From Phaseolus vulgaris (taxonomy: Eukaryota; Streptophyta; Magnoliopsida; Fabales; Fabaceae): DNA of 64,000 nucleotides. This document shows positions 47,857 through 60,700 of this stretch, piece after piece. Numbering within the stretch: the first letter of the stretch is position 1; every line of letters begins with the position of its first letter. Location: NCBI RefSeq assembly GCF_000499845.2, contig NC_023755.2, positions 1,939,530 through 2,003,529 of the forward strand, given 5' to 3'. Below the pieces are notes generated by a model that had not been told where the DNA came from, did no database searches, and saw nothing but the letters and a program-made list of their open reading frames with translations. A program made the translations under genes and the position numbers.

Positions 47857-50800
47857 CTAGCAGTTGATTCCACACTGCTCAACATCAGGACCAGTGACTT
47901 TGGTGGTAAAAGGGTCGATTCTGACCCACAACAGAGAGAAAATGGAGGCAAGAAGAATGGACCAGACCACCACAATGGTTGGTGTTCTGTTCTGGCGTCC
48001 CATGAGACCTTTGAGGAAGGGATAGAGATGAATGATCACCCAAAATGCAAAGAAGAGCTTACCAAAGAGGGGACCCCATGATTGGTAGCCACTGTTGATG
48101 GCATAGGAGATACCTGCAACAACTCCAACCAGGTTTATGATGAGAAGTGTTGTGGGAGGGATGAGGAGGGTTGTCCATTTGAACATGTAGAGTTCTGCAA
48201 AGTCTCCATCCTCATCTGTTGCCTTTGAGGTAACAGTGAAGTTAGTGTCAATTCCAGCCAGCACTTTGAGTAAACCTTGGAACACGGCAAAAAGATGGGC
48301 CGAAACACCGCCGATAACCCAAAATTGTTCGTTTCTCCACCACTCATCAATTCCAACACCACTCCACCTCATCTCAAGGATACCCGTCGCGAAGATGGAA
48401 AGAAAGAGAGAGATAAACCATATACTTGCAATGTTACTGATCTGCAAACAAAATAGAAGGTACAGTGTTGTGTTACACAAGATTACATTCTGAGAAGTTA
48501 TATATGTTTGCATAAGATATGGATGCCACAATTTAGGATAAAATAAGTCACAGTTAACCAAAATAACTTTTAGCCAAGAAAACATGCGTATGAACCATCT
48601 TGAACATTGATCATAGCTCATTTGGTTAACCATCCCAGATTGAAGACTGGGCTTACTATATTGAAATTCTCCTGGTAAAGTTTATCTTGGTTTTAGTAAT
48701 ATATCCTACCCACAAGTCATAACCAAACTAAGGCAATGAGTGAATTTGATCATTGAGAACAGTATCCAAATTAAGGCTACAAGGAATATGCTACATGAAG
48801 AAATCACAAACCTGTGGAATGATGAACTTGTTAGTCAGGAGACAGATTGCAGGTAAGGTACAATACATGAGAAGGGGAATGGAAGTGATTGGATAGATTG
48901 TGGTGTTCACATATGCGAACCTCTCGAGCCACTTTAGCCTTCCACTATAACCGTACCAGATGGGGCAATGTCGACTCAGAAGAATTTCCACCGAACCTAA
49001 GGCCCAACGAAGCACTTGGTTCAGACGATCGGAAAGATTGATAGGAGCCGAACCTTTAAACGCTGCGAGCTTGGGCATGCAGTATATAGACCTCCAACCA
49101 CGGGCATGCATCTTGAATCCAGTAAGAATATCTTCTGTGACGGAACCATAGATCCATCCTATCTGTGGAACCAAAAACAAAACAGCGATTATCTTTGAGG
49201 AAATTATACCATTGCATCTTGTTTATTCTAATAACTAAAGGATGGCCAAGACAGAAAAACCATTGCATCTTGTTTATTGTAATATCACTCTTTATATTAC
49301 ATGCAACCATTAATGCTTACTGCAGAAGTACTGATAACTAAAGGATGGCCATAACAGAAAAACCAATCGGTTGTTTGAATGTTAAATGAGCCTTTTAACT
49401 TTCACATAGAGTGAAGGAACCACAAAATGTGAAGCACGCTTTCATGCATAGTGTGGCCATGAAGAGAGTTTAACAAAATAAATTGTTTATGGATGGAGGT
49501 GAATTGCTAAAGTCTATACCTTCATTTCTTGCTCTCTTTCATTGAATAAGTTAACAAGAGAAAAGGTTGGAAAAATATGCCTCAAGTGAAATCTCACACA
49601 TTACAAAGAAAGAGTTAAGGCTTCCCCCAAAACTTTGTGTAAAGAGGGAAATATATTAGAGATCTCTCTAAAAAGAGAGCGCTAAACTGATTCATACTTT
49701 ATCATATTTAAGTCTAATTGATTTTATCTTTGGTCCCTGAATGCACTAATCTGCTAACAATGAAATGATTGAGACTTGGGAATAAGAGACATAAAAGAGC
49801 CTTAAACGTAAGTTAACTCATACCTCACTTCCCCATTCTGTTTTATCCTCATAACCACAACTGATAACATGAATTGCCTCCTTAAGAAGAGTTTCTGGAG
49901 TTGCAGACTGAGGAACACCACCATTTTCCATGAGTGTAGAGGCAACAAATACAGCAGACTGACCAAACCTTTTCTCAAGGCTCATTTGTGACATAAGTAG
50001 TGATTTCTCATCGTCAAATCCAGCACCTAAATAAAAAGGTTGTATAAGAAAATGGTTTAGTTGAAAACAACTGAATAAATTGCCATGCAAAGTAATAAGG
50101 CATGTGCAAATTTATAGATGGGCCAGTCAGTTTAAGATGTTATTGGAAGATAAGTTCAAGTTCTCACAGAATCTCGATAGCTAGCTACCACACACTTTAC
50201 ATTAGAAATGGAATAGAAATAGATATACAAATCTTCATACATCAATATGTGGCAAAATATAGTTTACAAGGCATTCCTACCAATGAAAGCACAAAGGCCA
50301 AAATTAATAAAATTAAAAAAAACAGGTTTACCTTCCACCCCTTCTTCTATATCGTCAAGACTGAAGATCGGCACAGTTGGGTCAACATTCTTGCTAGATT
50401 TTTTCTTGTCCGATCCTTTCTTGCTAGATTTTGATCCCTTTTTCCGGTTACCACCGCAGATTGAAGAAAGCACCCCAGGCTTTTTATGCTTAGGTTTAAT
50501 AGGGGGCTCATAGCCATATAATGCTGTTCGATTGAATACACACCCAGTACCCACATAAACAGGGCCTTGAATGCCATCCAAACCTCTCAAATTTATCTGT
50601 TCAGAAAGAGACAAGGTGTGGAAATAAGTATCACAAAGAAGTTAATGACAATATATGTTAACAAAGGATCATCCTTGCAACAGGATGTTGAATGTCTTAA
50701 ATCTTTTATCTAAACCTCAGATGAGTATGGTGTGAGATACTTACATCAAAGAAAACAGTATTACGGTTGGCATATCGATCATTCCTATCAATACCATCAA

Positions 50801-53800
50801 ACCTCTGTGGGAACTGGACATAGCAAACATTTTTTCCGAGGTTTGGATCCATCATAAAGCACATAGCTTCCCTCAACGCTTTACTATTGTTTATGTAGTG
50901 ATCACAATCAAGATTCAATAAGAAAGGTCCATTAGTAAGGACCGCTGACACTCGAACCTGAAACAGTTATGGGAACCACCTGTGGTGAGACAAATACATT
51001 GGTGAAGATAAGTAATTTCCAAATTTTCTTTAGTTACTCACAAGTGCATTCATGGCACCAGCCTTCTTGTGATGTTGGAATCCTGGACGTTTTTCACGAG
51101 AAACATAGACCAAACGTGGAAGTTCATTACCCTCAGTGTCAAGTCCTCCACTTTGGCCCAAGAAAACCTGCAGGTAGAGAATGAGAACTTGGTGAATGAC
51201 ATGCTTATTATAATACCCCTAAATTCCTGACAAATCTGGCAAAGGCACGGATTAAGATGAGCCAAATGTAAAGTATAAAATATACATAAAGGTCATTGCA
51301 TTTACAAGAGTAAATGATTTTCAAACGGAAATTCACAAAAGCCAAACATTAGAAACAATCAATATGTTAATTTCATAGCACTAACATTTACTCTATCTAT
51401 GTAGATGAAACTTTTGAGATGATTCCAAAGTAATGAATGAAAAATGAAATGTTGTTGCAAGGATTCTGAACCATAAGAATTCAACCAACCAAAAAAGTTA
51501 AATAAACAAGTAAGCAAACTACCTGAATCATTCCTGGATGGTCTCTCGTATTGTTTCCAGGCCATGGCGTACCATCTTGCATCACCCACCCTTCTTCAGG
51601 AACCTTTTGTGCCTTTGCAACAAGTCCATTGACACGGATTTTAAATTCTTCATATTCTCTCTGAAACAGAAAAAGGAATTAATCTTAAAAAGTGCCTGTA
51701 AGAAATATGAGATTTATAGGTACATGGATAACCAGAATGCAGGATAGTCCATTTGTAGGTCAAACTCTCACCTTCATTGCTCTTCGATCTTTGACAAATG
51801 ATGGTTGAACCTTATCTTTTAAATAGTCAATCTTCAGTGCAAAATACCACTCAGGTGCCCGGGGTTCAATGTTATATTTCTTGCAGAAAGGAACCCATTT
51901 CCTTGCAAATTCTGAAGTCTCAGCCAGTGCTTCAAATGTCAACATGGCAGCACCATCATCAGAGACATAACAGGACACCTTATCCACTGGGTAGTCAACA
52001 GCAAGAATAGATAGTACAGTGTTAGCAGTCACAAGTGGAGGCTCTTTTAATGGATCAACAGTACTGACAAAAATGTCAACAGCTGCAAGCTGCGATGGTT
52101 CCCCTTCTCGATCATATCTGCAACTCACATGGTGCTTTTATTAGAGAATATCATAATGAAAACGAAAAATGAAACATCTCAAATGAAAGATTATACAGAA
52201 AGAGAAAGTTCTGATCATCTAGAGAGGCCCTACCTTAATGCAAGTCTGTCAAGATATGTTTCACGATTTACAGGGAGCCATTTGGGGAACTGATCCAATA
52301 TCCAAGATATAGCAAACCAAATCTCACATATGACAGATATCAACCACAATGCATATGCATTGGGAACAGGATTTGTTATTCGATAATGCAGAAATATGGA
52401 TAGGATAACCAGCCGCAGAGCAATGACCATACGGTATGGATTGATTCTAGATGATGGAATAGAAACCTTCCTGGAGAGAGGTTGCCGAGCCTCATCATTC
52501 CTGCATAATAAAAACAAATTATTTAGTCCTGTCACACAGAATCTGAAGACAAGGGACAAGCATTATAGATGACTTTGGTTATTTAACACGACAGGGCTAA
52601 GAGTAAAGATAAACACAACAGAAATGAAGCAGCAAATATTTTCGTAATTAAATGAAGTACTTACAACAAGGAATCATCCACAAGCACATCAGTACTAGCA
52701 TCAATATCTCCAGCTCCTCTTTCCGATGTAGCTTGGCCCGTGCTCATTGGAGCAACATTCTTATCCTGCTTCATTTTCCAGCCATCAACTCTTTCTTTCC
52801 ATGCCACATTGCCCAATCCAGGATCCCCAACTCTAATATTTGCTGCACAAATATAATAACCAAACGCATAAAATCAGAAAGCTAAGCAAAAAAGAAATAT
52901 ATAACCATGACACTACTTGAAATTGTGAATAGTTCAAGGAGGAGGACGGTGGGAGGAAATACGTGATTGATTCATGTCAGACGAATATTGAAGATTGTGG
53001 ACACGCTTCCCGCGGCCACCAGGAGATGCCATTGATAGCCTTTCAGGTGAGGCCGCAGATAACTCTCCAGAAACCTGAAATGGAAGATATACCAAAGAAA
53101 ATTGAATTTCAAACTCCATTCAGAGATACTTGCTAAAAGAGTAACGATGGATAAAGTGGACAATTTCAAGGGTTGGGTGTGGGAGTGGAGAAAAGTATCA
53201 CAGAGGAACCTAGTTGAACTACCTCCTGTCCACCGGAGAGCATAGGAATGTGATTGTGTGAAACTTCCTTATCATAATTTGGAGCACCAACATCCTCTGC
53301 TCTACCATATGCCATTTGCCAGCCCAACATGCGCTCTGCAATCTTCTGTTTTTGGTTCTGATTTTCTGAATTGTAATTGAAGTCACTTGCACCATCGTCA
53401 GCACCCCCATCCTCTTCCCGGTCTCCAAGAATAGCAGGACTACCTATAGAATTGTTAAAGTAAGCAGGGTGATTACTAATTAGTTTGGAAGGTAGAGGTC
53501 CTTCATATATGTACTGGTGATAGCAGATCAAAACAGAAAATTTTATATCATGAAATATACATTGTGTGGAAGAATAATTGTATTTTGGAGGCAAACAATC
53601 CAATAGGTGGAAACAAAACGATGTTGTGTTTTTGGGGGCACTGGTAAGAAAGCAAATTTCTTGAGCATAAATCTGATTATTTTATGATTTTGGATTGCAG
53701 TCAGCACTATGCATATCAGAAAACCTTCGATAAAGTTAATCACTGATTCACTAAGTTAACTGGTTGGTGTCTTCTCCTAATTCTTGGTTAAGTAGTTGGA

Positions 53801-54498
53801 ATAAGTCATCAAGTACAGATGAATTCTTCTATAAACTATTTATATACTCAGCAGATTTGGGATGAAAAAAAGGTAAGAGACAGACTATGAATTGTAGGGG
53901 CACAACACTGTAGTCTGCAACTACCTACTCCAAGTGTGAAGAACTTGCTTGGTTTTACAGGCTTTGTTTAGTGGCTTTAGTACTCTAAAGCTTGTCATGG
54001 CTATAAAAGTTTGAGTCATGTAGTTCATTGAGAAAATTATCTTCAAACAAAAGGCTATAAAAATCTTCCCTTGCTTTTTTCTTACAAATCTTGCACTATA
54101 TGCTTAAAGAATATTGAGAAACAAGGATTTTATCCTCACTTACCTTTGTGTCTCTTGTACCTGGTCTTGCATTGAGGGCAAGACTGATTTCCATCCTTCC
54201 TTTCATATTCATAGCACGGCCTGCAGACAGGGAAAGCACAAACATCGCAAGCAATGAAGGAACTGCCATCCACATTGTTCGCAATATTATCACCACAGAT
54301 CTGGCAGACTTGGCCACCCAATGCATTCATTGGCTTTGCCTGCTCATTGGAAATGATACCAAAATGCATCATTGAACATCATCAATTCAAAATAATGGCA
54401 CCCCAAACAACAGCTTCTCACACCAATTTAAGGAAAAATCAAGCAGAAAATTCATATAACATTTAACTCACCCCAGCTTCTCCTTCTGACTCCATCAT
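47857..54498 (-). CDS. CESA3: Cellulose synthase catalytic subunit, CESA3 type
   Basis: Fourteen coding exons (transcript order): 54472-54498, 54144-54339, 53223-53443, 52963-53074, 52665-52842, 52234-52500, 51772-52117, 51523-51660, 51042-51167, 50745-50957, 50332-50596, 49824-50026, 48812-49162, 47857-48441. They join in phase to 1075 aa. An N-terminal RING-type zinc finger starts [11 protein letters not shown] (about 21-68). Two membrane segments lie at about 269-313. The catalytic motifs are DDG (387-389), DCD (554-556), TED (773-775) and QVLRW (813-817). A class-specific Lys/Ser-rich region spans about 641-697. The C-terminal membrane segments end at [11 protein letters not shown]. The MESEGEAG start and overall match point to CESA3, a primary-wall subunit of the plasma-membrane rosette that makes beta-1,4-glucan from UDP-glucose. 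Two adjacent in-frame ATGs make the start ambiguous by one residue. Confidence 0.96.
49205..49365. repeat. Intronic duplications in CESA intron 12
   Basis: CATTGCATCTTGTTTATT occurs at 49211 and 49261. ATAACTAAAGGATGGCCA plus AACAGAAAAACC-like sequence occurs near 49230 and 49332. It is a nested local duplication inside the intron between exons 12 and 13. No effect on coding sequence. Confidence 0.8.
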
Positions 54499-55350
54499 AG
54501 ACTCGTACTAAGCTCTATCCAGATGCCAATAACAACGGATCAAAAGACAGTTCAAGCTCAACAAGATACACACATGACTTAAAAGCCCTGTGCACTTTCT
54601 AATTGCTCAGAAGATCAGTTGAAAGATTCCTCTCTTCTGTTCCACCCCCAGTTCCACTTCAGAAGCAGCTCCCTTCACTTGGTATAGAAATTGAAGCTCG
54701 GATCTGTATAAGACCTATGGACAATACCATGAATCAGATCACTTGGTTCAACAAGCACCATCAACAGTTTGCAACACGGAAAAAAAAAGTTTAGATCTCT
54801 AAGACTCCAAACTAGCCCAGAAAAGATAGATGAAATGAAATGATAGGAGGGTTAAACTTATGTGTGACTGAGGCAACAATGCACTTCAACTCACCAAAGG
54901 CAACAAAAAAATGGCCTTCCCTATGACGCCAAATCTACTTCAAAAAACAAAAGAAACGGTTTCCATTTACCTGAACTTCCCCAACAACGAAACCCAACCC
55001 ATCATTTTCGAAAATTGCATCACAAAGACTCACCTCAAAAGAACAATCTTTGTCTCCAAAGTAGCTGGATCACTAAGTTTGCGACAACCCCAGATGAAAT
55101 TCCTGAGCAATGAAGCCAGAAAGCAGATCACAATCCCCCCCACTTGAAAGCTCACAAAGTGAGAGGAAGATACAGAATCAGGAGCACCCCAATTCAGCAA
55201 TTCCCATGAAGGTGTGAGACAACACTCCACGAGATTCCGAACTGAATAAAAGAGACCCAGATCGAAAATTGACCGACAGAGAGAGAGAGAGAGAGAGTAA
55301 GGGTAGAAAAATGCTTCTCTCTCTTTCTCAGTGTATTCCTAAAGTTTTAA
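54499..55350 (-). promoter_or_regulatory. CESA3 5' leader with probable leader intron and uORFs
   Basis: A leader exon at about 55034-55350 ends in TTGAG|GTGAGTC. A second leader exon beginning at about 54714 (TCCATAG|GTCTTATAC) runs to the start codon. Within the mature leader lie small upstream ORFs: a 10-codon frame at 55207-55178 (MGIAELGCS) and a 6-codon frame at 54575-54558 (MCVSC). A CT-rich tract (GA run on the plus strand, 55278-55297) marks the leader. Splice sites and transcription start are inferred. Confidence 0.5.
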
Positions 55351-55387
55351 GCTTTTTTTTTTCTATTTGAACTGCATGTGCATAGCT

Positions 55388-55404
55388 GTAAATATATATA
55401 AAAA
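55388..55404 (-). promoter_or_regulatory. Candidate TATA box of CESA3
   Basis: On the minus strand TTTTATATATATTTA lies about 40-60 bp upstream of the CT-rich leader. Other AT-rich words nearby could serve, so this is a candidate only. Confidence 0.35.
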
Positions 55405-55409
55405 TGTTC

Positions 55410-57780
55410 AAATGGCTTAGGCATGACGAAAGGGACAATGTAACTACGAACTTGACTATTATGCCGACACCGACACCTTCATACACAGTGTTTGTGTTTC
55501 TGTCTATGCACAAAGAGAGAGAGTGAAAGAGAGAGAAAAAAAAAATTGAAGCTTGAAACCTAACGGATCTGCATCAGACTCAATCATTTACTCTTCAACA
55601 ACCCAATATTTCTTCTAAACATTAATCAATAATATGATATAACATGACAAAAATAATTATTCAATGGTCCAAATAAATAACAATTATTGTACATATTATA
55701 TTAAGAAATGTTAAAAGTATAACTTTTTTTCATTATTAAGAACTAATTATGAATTTTGATTCTTATTTAGTAAATTTTACTAATAATTTATTGTTAACAT
55801 TTCTATTCAACTACAACAAAGTTACTTAGAATAAAATGTTAATCTCTTCTATTTATTTTGTTCCACAATTGTTTTTTTTTTAAATCTATTTATTTATTTT
55901 TAATATTTTTAATAAAAATAAATTATTAAAGACCCTTACACAAGTTTTATAATGGTGGAGTGCCAAGTAGACAACAGCTGGAGATTGAAACAGTGGCAAC
56001 TCAATAACTAAGTTTATAGATATTTTGGGAATACATTGTTGTCTAGAATGTGATTGGATGAAAAAATTGATTTTTAGGGTTTTTTTTTTCCTTTCTTGAT
56101 CTTGTTTACTTCTATTTATTACATAACTTTAATTTAGACTTCTCTCCAACTTAAAAAATATTTGTTAATATATGTTTAGAGGAATTATGTTAAGACTTTC
56201 CCTAATTTTAAATTATAAATTAGATGAATCTTTTAAGTTTTTAATAAAATAATTATTACACTCTTCTTCATTTTTTAAAAGATGTCTACTTCCATTTTGT
56301 TTTTGATAAAATGATAGTTAACTCTTATATATTGTAATAAAATAATATTTATGTTTTATTTTATTTAAAATTTATATAGAAATTAAATAAAAATTATAAA
56401 TATTTTTTTGCAATATAATTATTACATATTAAAAATGTTACAGTATCTGAGAACGTTATATTCTCACTCAATTATAAATTATCTTATAAAAATTTTAAAA
56501 ATTATATTTTTGTGAAAAATTATTTTAATATAAAATTAATTATAAAGTATAAAGTTAAATTTAGTAATTTACTATTATAAGTATATATATAAGTATAAGT
56601 ATAAATATGTTATAATATATATATATATAGTGAGAAATATAAGTGTTATTTTATCAATGTAAATGTCAACTTTAAAACTAAAATAATTATGAATGTCATT
56701 TTTAAAAAAATAGAAGAAAGGTTTATACGTTATTATTAATTTTATTAAGAACTTAAGGGAGAAGTCTATTTTAAAACTAGAAAAGGGTTTGCATGCCGAA
56801 ACTTAAGGGGAAATATAATTTTTCTATATTTCTTAACTCATTTTTAATTAGTTAAATTTGTTAAAATTATAGTATTGTTAAATATTTGATGCAATTTCTA
56901 AATTAAGTCCTTTAGACACTAATTAAAAATTACTTTTTATTAAAAATTAGGATTACTACGCTCCCATTTTTGTTAGATTGCATTTGAACGACTAGTTTTA
57001 TTTTCGAATCAAATATGATTATTCTAAAATAAATAAAAGTAAATAACTCTAAATGTTAATAAAAAATTAACTATATATGATATTAATAATTTGTATTAAC
57101 AATTGAAATTTTAAAGTAAATTATACCCATTAGAAATTTGATCCATATGTTCAAAAGGACATTATACTTTATAAATAGAAAATACAAGAATATTCGTTAG
57201 TTAAAAATCATACAATTGAGATTAAAATCAACATTAGAGTTTGTTAAAAATCATACAATTACTTAGTTATGATAGAACAGGGGTTAATCACATTAACAAC
57301 ATTTTGTTTACGGAACCTTTATTCTAGAATCACCTAAAACTGAAAGGTTATTTTCGTATTTCAAAGAATGTAGGGGTGCAGGAAGAAAAATGTAGGGGTG
57401 CAGAAAGAAACTTCCAAGTTTTGAATGGAAAAAAAAAAAAAACTCTATGGACTAATCACGTAGCATGAATTAGTTCATTTCTAAAAAAATATTGCACAAA
57501 TACCGTAATAGAAATATCCAGTTATTTTCAACTATTCTTGCATTATAGTCCATTTAGCTTCATTTATAATTATCAAAATATGATTTTAATTTTGATTTAT
57601 ATATCATAATTTTTATGGATTATACAATTAAAAAAGAAACCTCAATCTTTTTAAGAATCCTAACAAAATTAAGACATATACAATCATTCAAAACATTCAT
57701 TTGAAGTGGATCCCAAAAAGTTGCAATGACGAATATGATCCCAAAATGACATTTTTGAGTGAATATGTTTAGAGATTGGG
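55410..57780. other. Spacer between CESA3 and BRE, AT-rich
   Basis: Contains the CESA3 promoter on the left and the BRE 3' flank on the right. No gene is recognised between them. A TA run lies at 56613-56630. At 57374-57412 the word AATGTAGGGGTGCAGGAAGAAA occurs twice in tandem, related to the ends of the fold-back at 24.6-24.9 kb. Confidence 0.5.
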
Positions 57781-57784
57781 CATG

Positions 57785-60700
57785 TTACTGCTGAAGCTGA
57801 CCCTCAGTGCATTGCCTCTTGAAGATCAAGGCCTCATCTGCCAGAAACTCACTGTAGAAACGATTCGTATAAGCTAAAGGAAAGAAGTGTTAACCTGATG
57901 GAAAAAGTGAAGCAAATAATATAAAGAAAGCACTCACCAAATACGCTCAGCCATCAGCAATGGTTCCCATCTTGGACTCCATGGATATTCAGACAATAGC
58001 CGTGACTTCAAAGGTGCCATTTGTGAATTAAAATGCTGCAATAAGCACATAAACAAATCACTTGTACAGTAGATCATGATTCCGTCACAAACATACATTT
58101 TTGTTCTACTATCCTCATTCGGAGATCCCCCTAACAAAATAATTTGGGAGGAGATAAATATAATACAATTAAATTAAAAGAATGTTTCCATGTTAACCCA
58201 TTTAGAGTACAGTACTTCTTCTTTGAATAAAACGAGCATACTAGTTTCCAGCACATTATCCATACTTTCGAAATAGATTATAGACCTTTTCCTCTGTCTC
58301 CAGCAAAAGATGTATGGGATATAAAAACTATACCATACAATTAGGTCACCAGATTTCTGTACATTAACATCGTAACTGAAATAATTCAGTGTAATTTGAT
58401 ATTGCAAAACCACTAGGATTGGTCTCCCTGTGGGGGGTAGGATGGATGCATGAAGACTTATGTTCAACACTCAATGTCATCACACCAAAACGAAATGACA
58501 TTTTACCGGTCAAATTCACTCCTACACAGTAAATAATTATCAATCTTAAGTTCTCAAGCAAAGAGATGTAGGAAAGTTGAAACAAATATAACCTGTGAAC
58601 TTTGAAACATAAAAGCCGGCTGTTGCTTTGGAAATTGAGTTGGAATCAGGAAGTGTACCTAGGTAAACAAAAGCATCAGAATTTTGGTCAAGTGCAATAT
58701 CAGTTATGAAATGTAAAAAATAAAATTCATACAAGATATCAGCATCAGCCTCAGAACATAAAACTACTGAACACTTGAAGTATTCAACGTTATAACAAGA
58801 CTTTGCATGATCAAGACTAAACTGAAAGTTTCTCTCCAGTGGTTTCGGCTCCAGTAAGACTCCTTTACTCCAAGACCACATTTCACCACTGGCCCCTCTT
58901 TTAGATTGATATAAAAAATGAATTCTAGCCTTATGATCTTGATGAAGAAGTTTACCATTTGGTTTCATTGCGTAGGGGAAGTCCTTTAACATGGTATGTG
59001 ATGTGAGAATGAAGAAAAATGACAAAAAAACAAATGTTTATCCCTTGGTCAAGAGTGGCGCATAGGTTTCTCAGAAAGTTCTTATCTTGAGTGTGTAATA
59101 TCTCAAATCGCAATCCTCCTTCCCTTGCTTATCTAAAAAATGAATGGCACATTGAATTATTCAAAGTTCAAGATTGGTAGCTTCCAAGAGAAGCATTCTT
59201 GTTAATTCAGTCGAATTTTGTAGATTGATATAGTTGGTCCACAATGAAGAGAAAACCCCATCAGGGGGTTTCCATCAACATGTCAGCTTTACTACCTTCA
59301 TGGATTTGAACAGACACCACAAACCTAGTTCAATCATTCTCACACACTTCTGTACATCAATTTGGGATGTTTGCAATAATGGCAACCAGTCTGCCTTGTA
59401 TAACCATTCATCTCAGGGAGGCATTTACCTCATAAAGTATGTGGACGATATTGTTATCACAGTAAGCTCCAATGCTTCCTAGGTACCGAAGTTCCTCAAT
59501 CCTAGGATGGGTAGGTGATGTCATGGATCCTAAAGTGAAACTACTACAATCGAGGGGAGTCATTACTGAATCCTAAAGTCAAACTCTTGAGTTAGTGTAA
59601 TGAGTCAGTTTTTGAACTTTCCATACCAAAGGCCTTGGGATGCAATAATTGCGATATTGAAATATATTAACAGTTTTCCAAACAAAGGTCTAATTTGTGA
59701 AGATAGAAGACATGCCCAAATATACTCAGATGCTAACTAGGCAGGTTTACCCGACAATAGGCAATCCACCTCTGAGTACTGTGTTGATTACAGGAAACTT
59801 AGTATTTTGGAAAAGAGATAAAATGTTATTGCAAGATCTAGTGTTCAGGCAGAATTTTTCTTAACATTTTGGAAATAAGAAGTAATATCATCTTGCTGTT
59901 TGATGATCATAAATCCACAACTGGCAGGATTTTTTCCAGTTTCCAGGCTAACAGATGGTACAAAGGTTGTCACATCAGTGAAAAAAATAGGGAAATGGAT
60001 AATTCTAAAACAGGGCCATCAAGTGCACACATTTTAATCAACTTTCTCTTTCGGCCAGCCTAGACTTCCATCAAATAAAAAAGAAAGATACAGACAATAG
60101 ATTTCTGCCCTAACCTAGTCACATGTCATCGATGTCTTTAACTGACAAGTATAACATAAGTTATGCAATAAACTTCATTTGCAAAACACTTTCACTTTTC
60201 AAAAGCTTCTTTCAAATGAATACATGATATCATGTCACGAGTGCCATATATTACCAGGAATGTAAAAACACCGGATGCACAAAGAAAAGTTGCCTTCCTG
60301 CAAAATACCTAGAAACAGAGAAATCAGAAGTTAGCAATAAATATAAAAACAAAGCAACCCTAGCAAATTTGAGAGAAGGCGTCAAGGGCAGGTACAGGAT
60401 CGGCTTCAACTGGCCTTCCAAACGGAATGGCTAAGGCTTCAATGAAGTGCCTCCTAACTTCAATTAATGAAACAGCATCTAAGACCTAAGTACAAAGAAT
60501 ATTTAATTATTTATAACAGTTTTAACATAAATGAGGATGTTCATTAAGCACTTATAATAAAAAAACAGACACAGTAAAGATAATGTCAGCTAACCTGTTT
60601 CCCAAGATATTCTTCCAGATTTGGAAGATATTCTGCCAAACACCTTTGCAAAATAGATCAATTAAAAGCAAGAATATTATAAAAAAAAAAAAAAACTATC

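Noticed and set aside
58546..59025. 159-aa minus-strand frame in the BRE locus
   Set aside because: It reads BRE exon 11 in the wrong frame and continues into intron 10. The in-phase splice model explains the conserved part.
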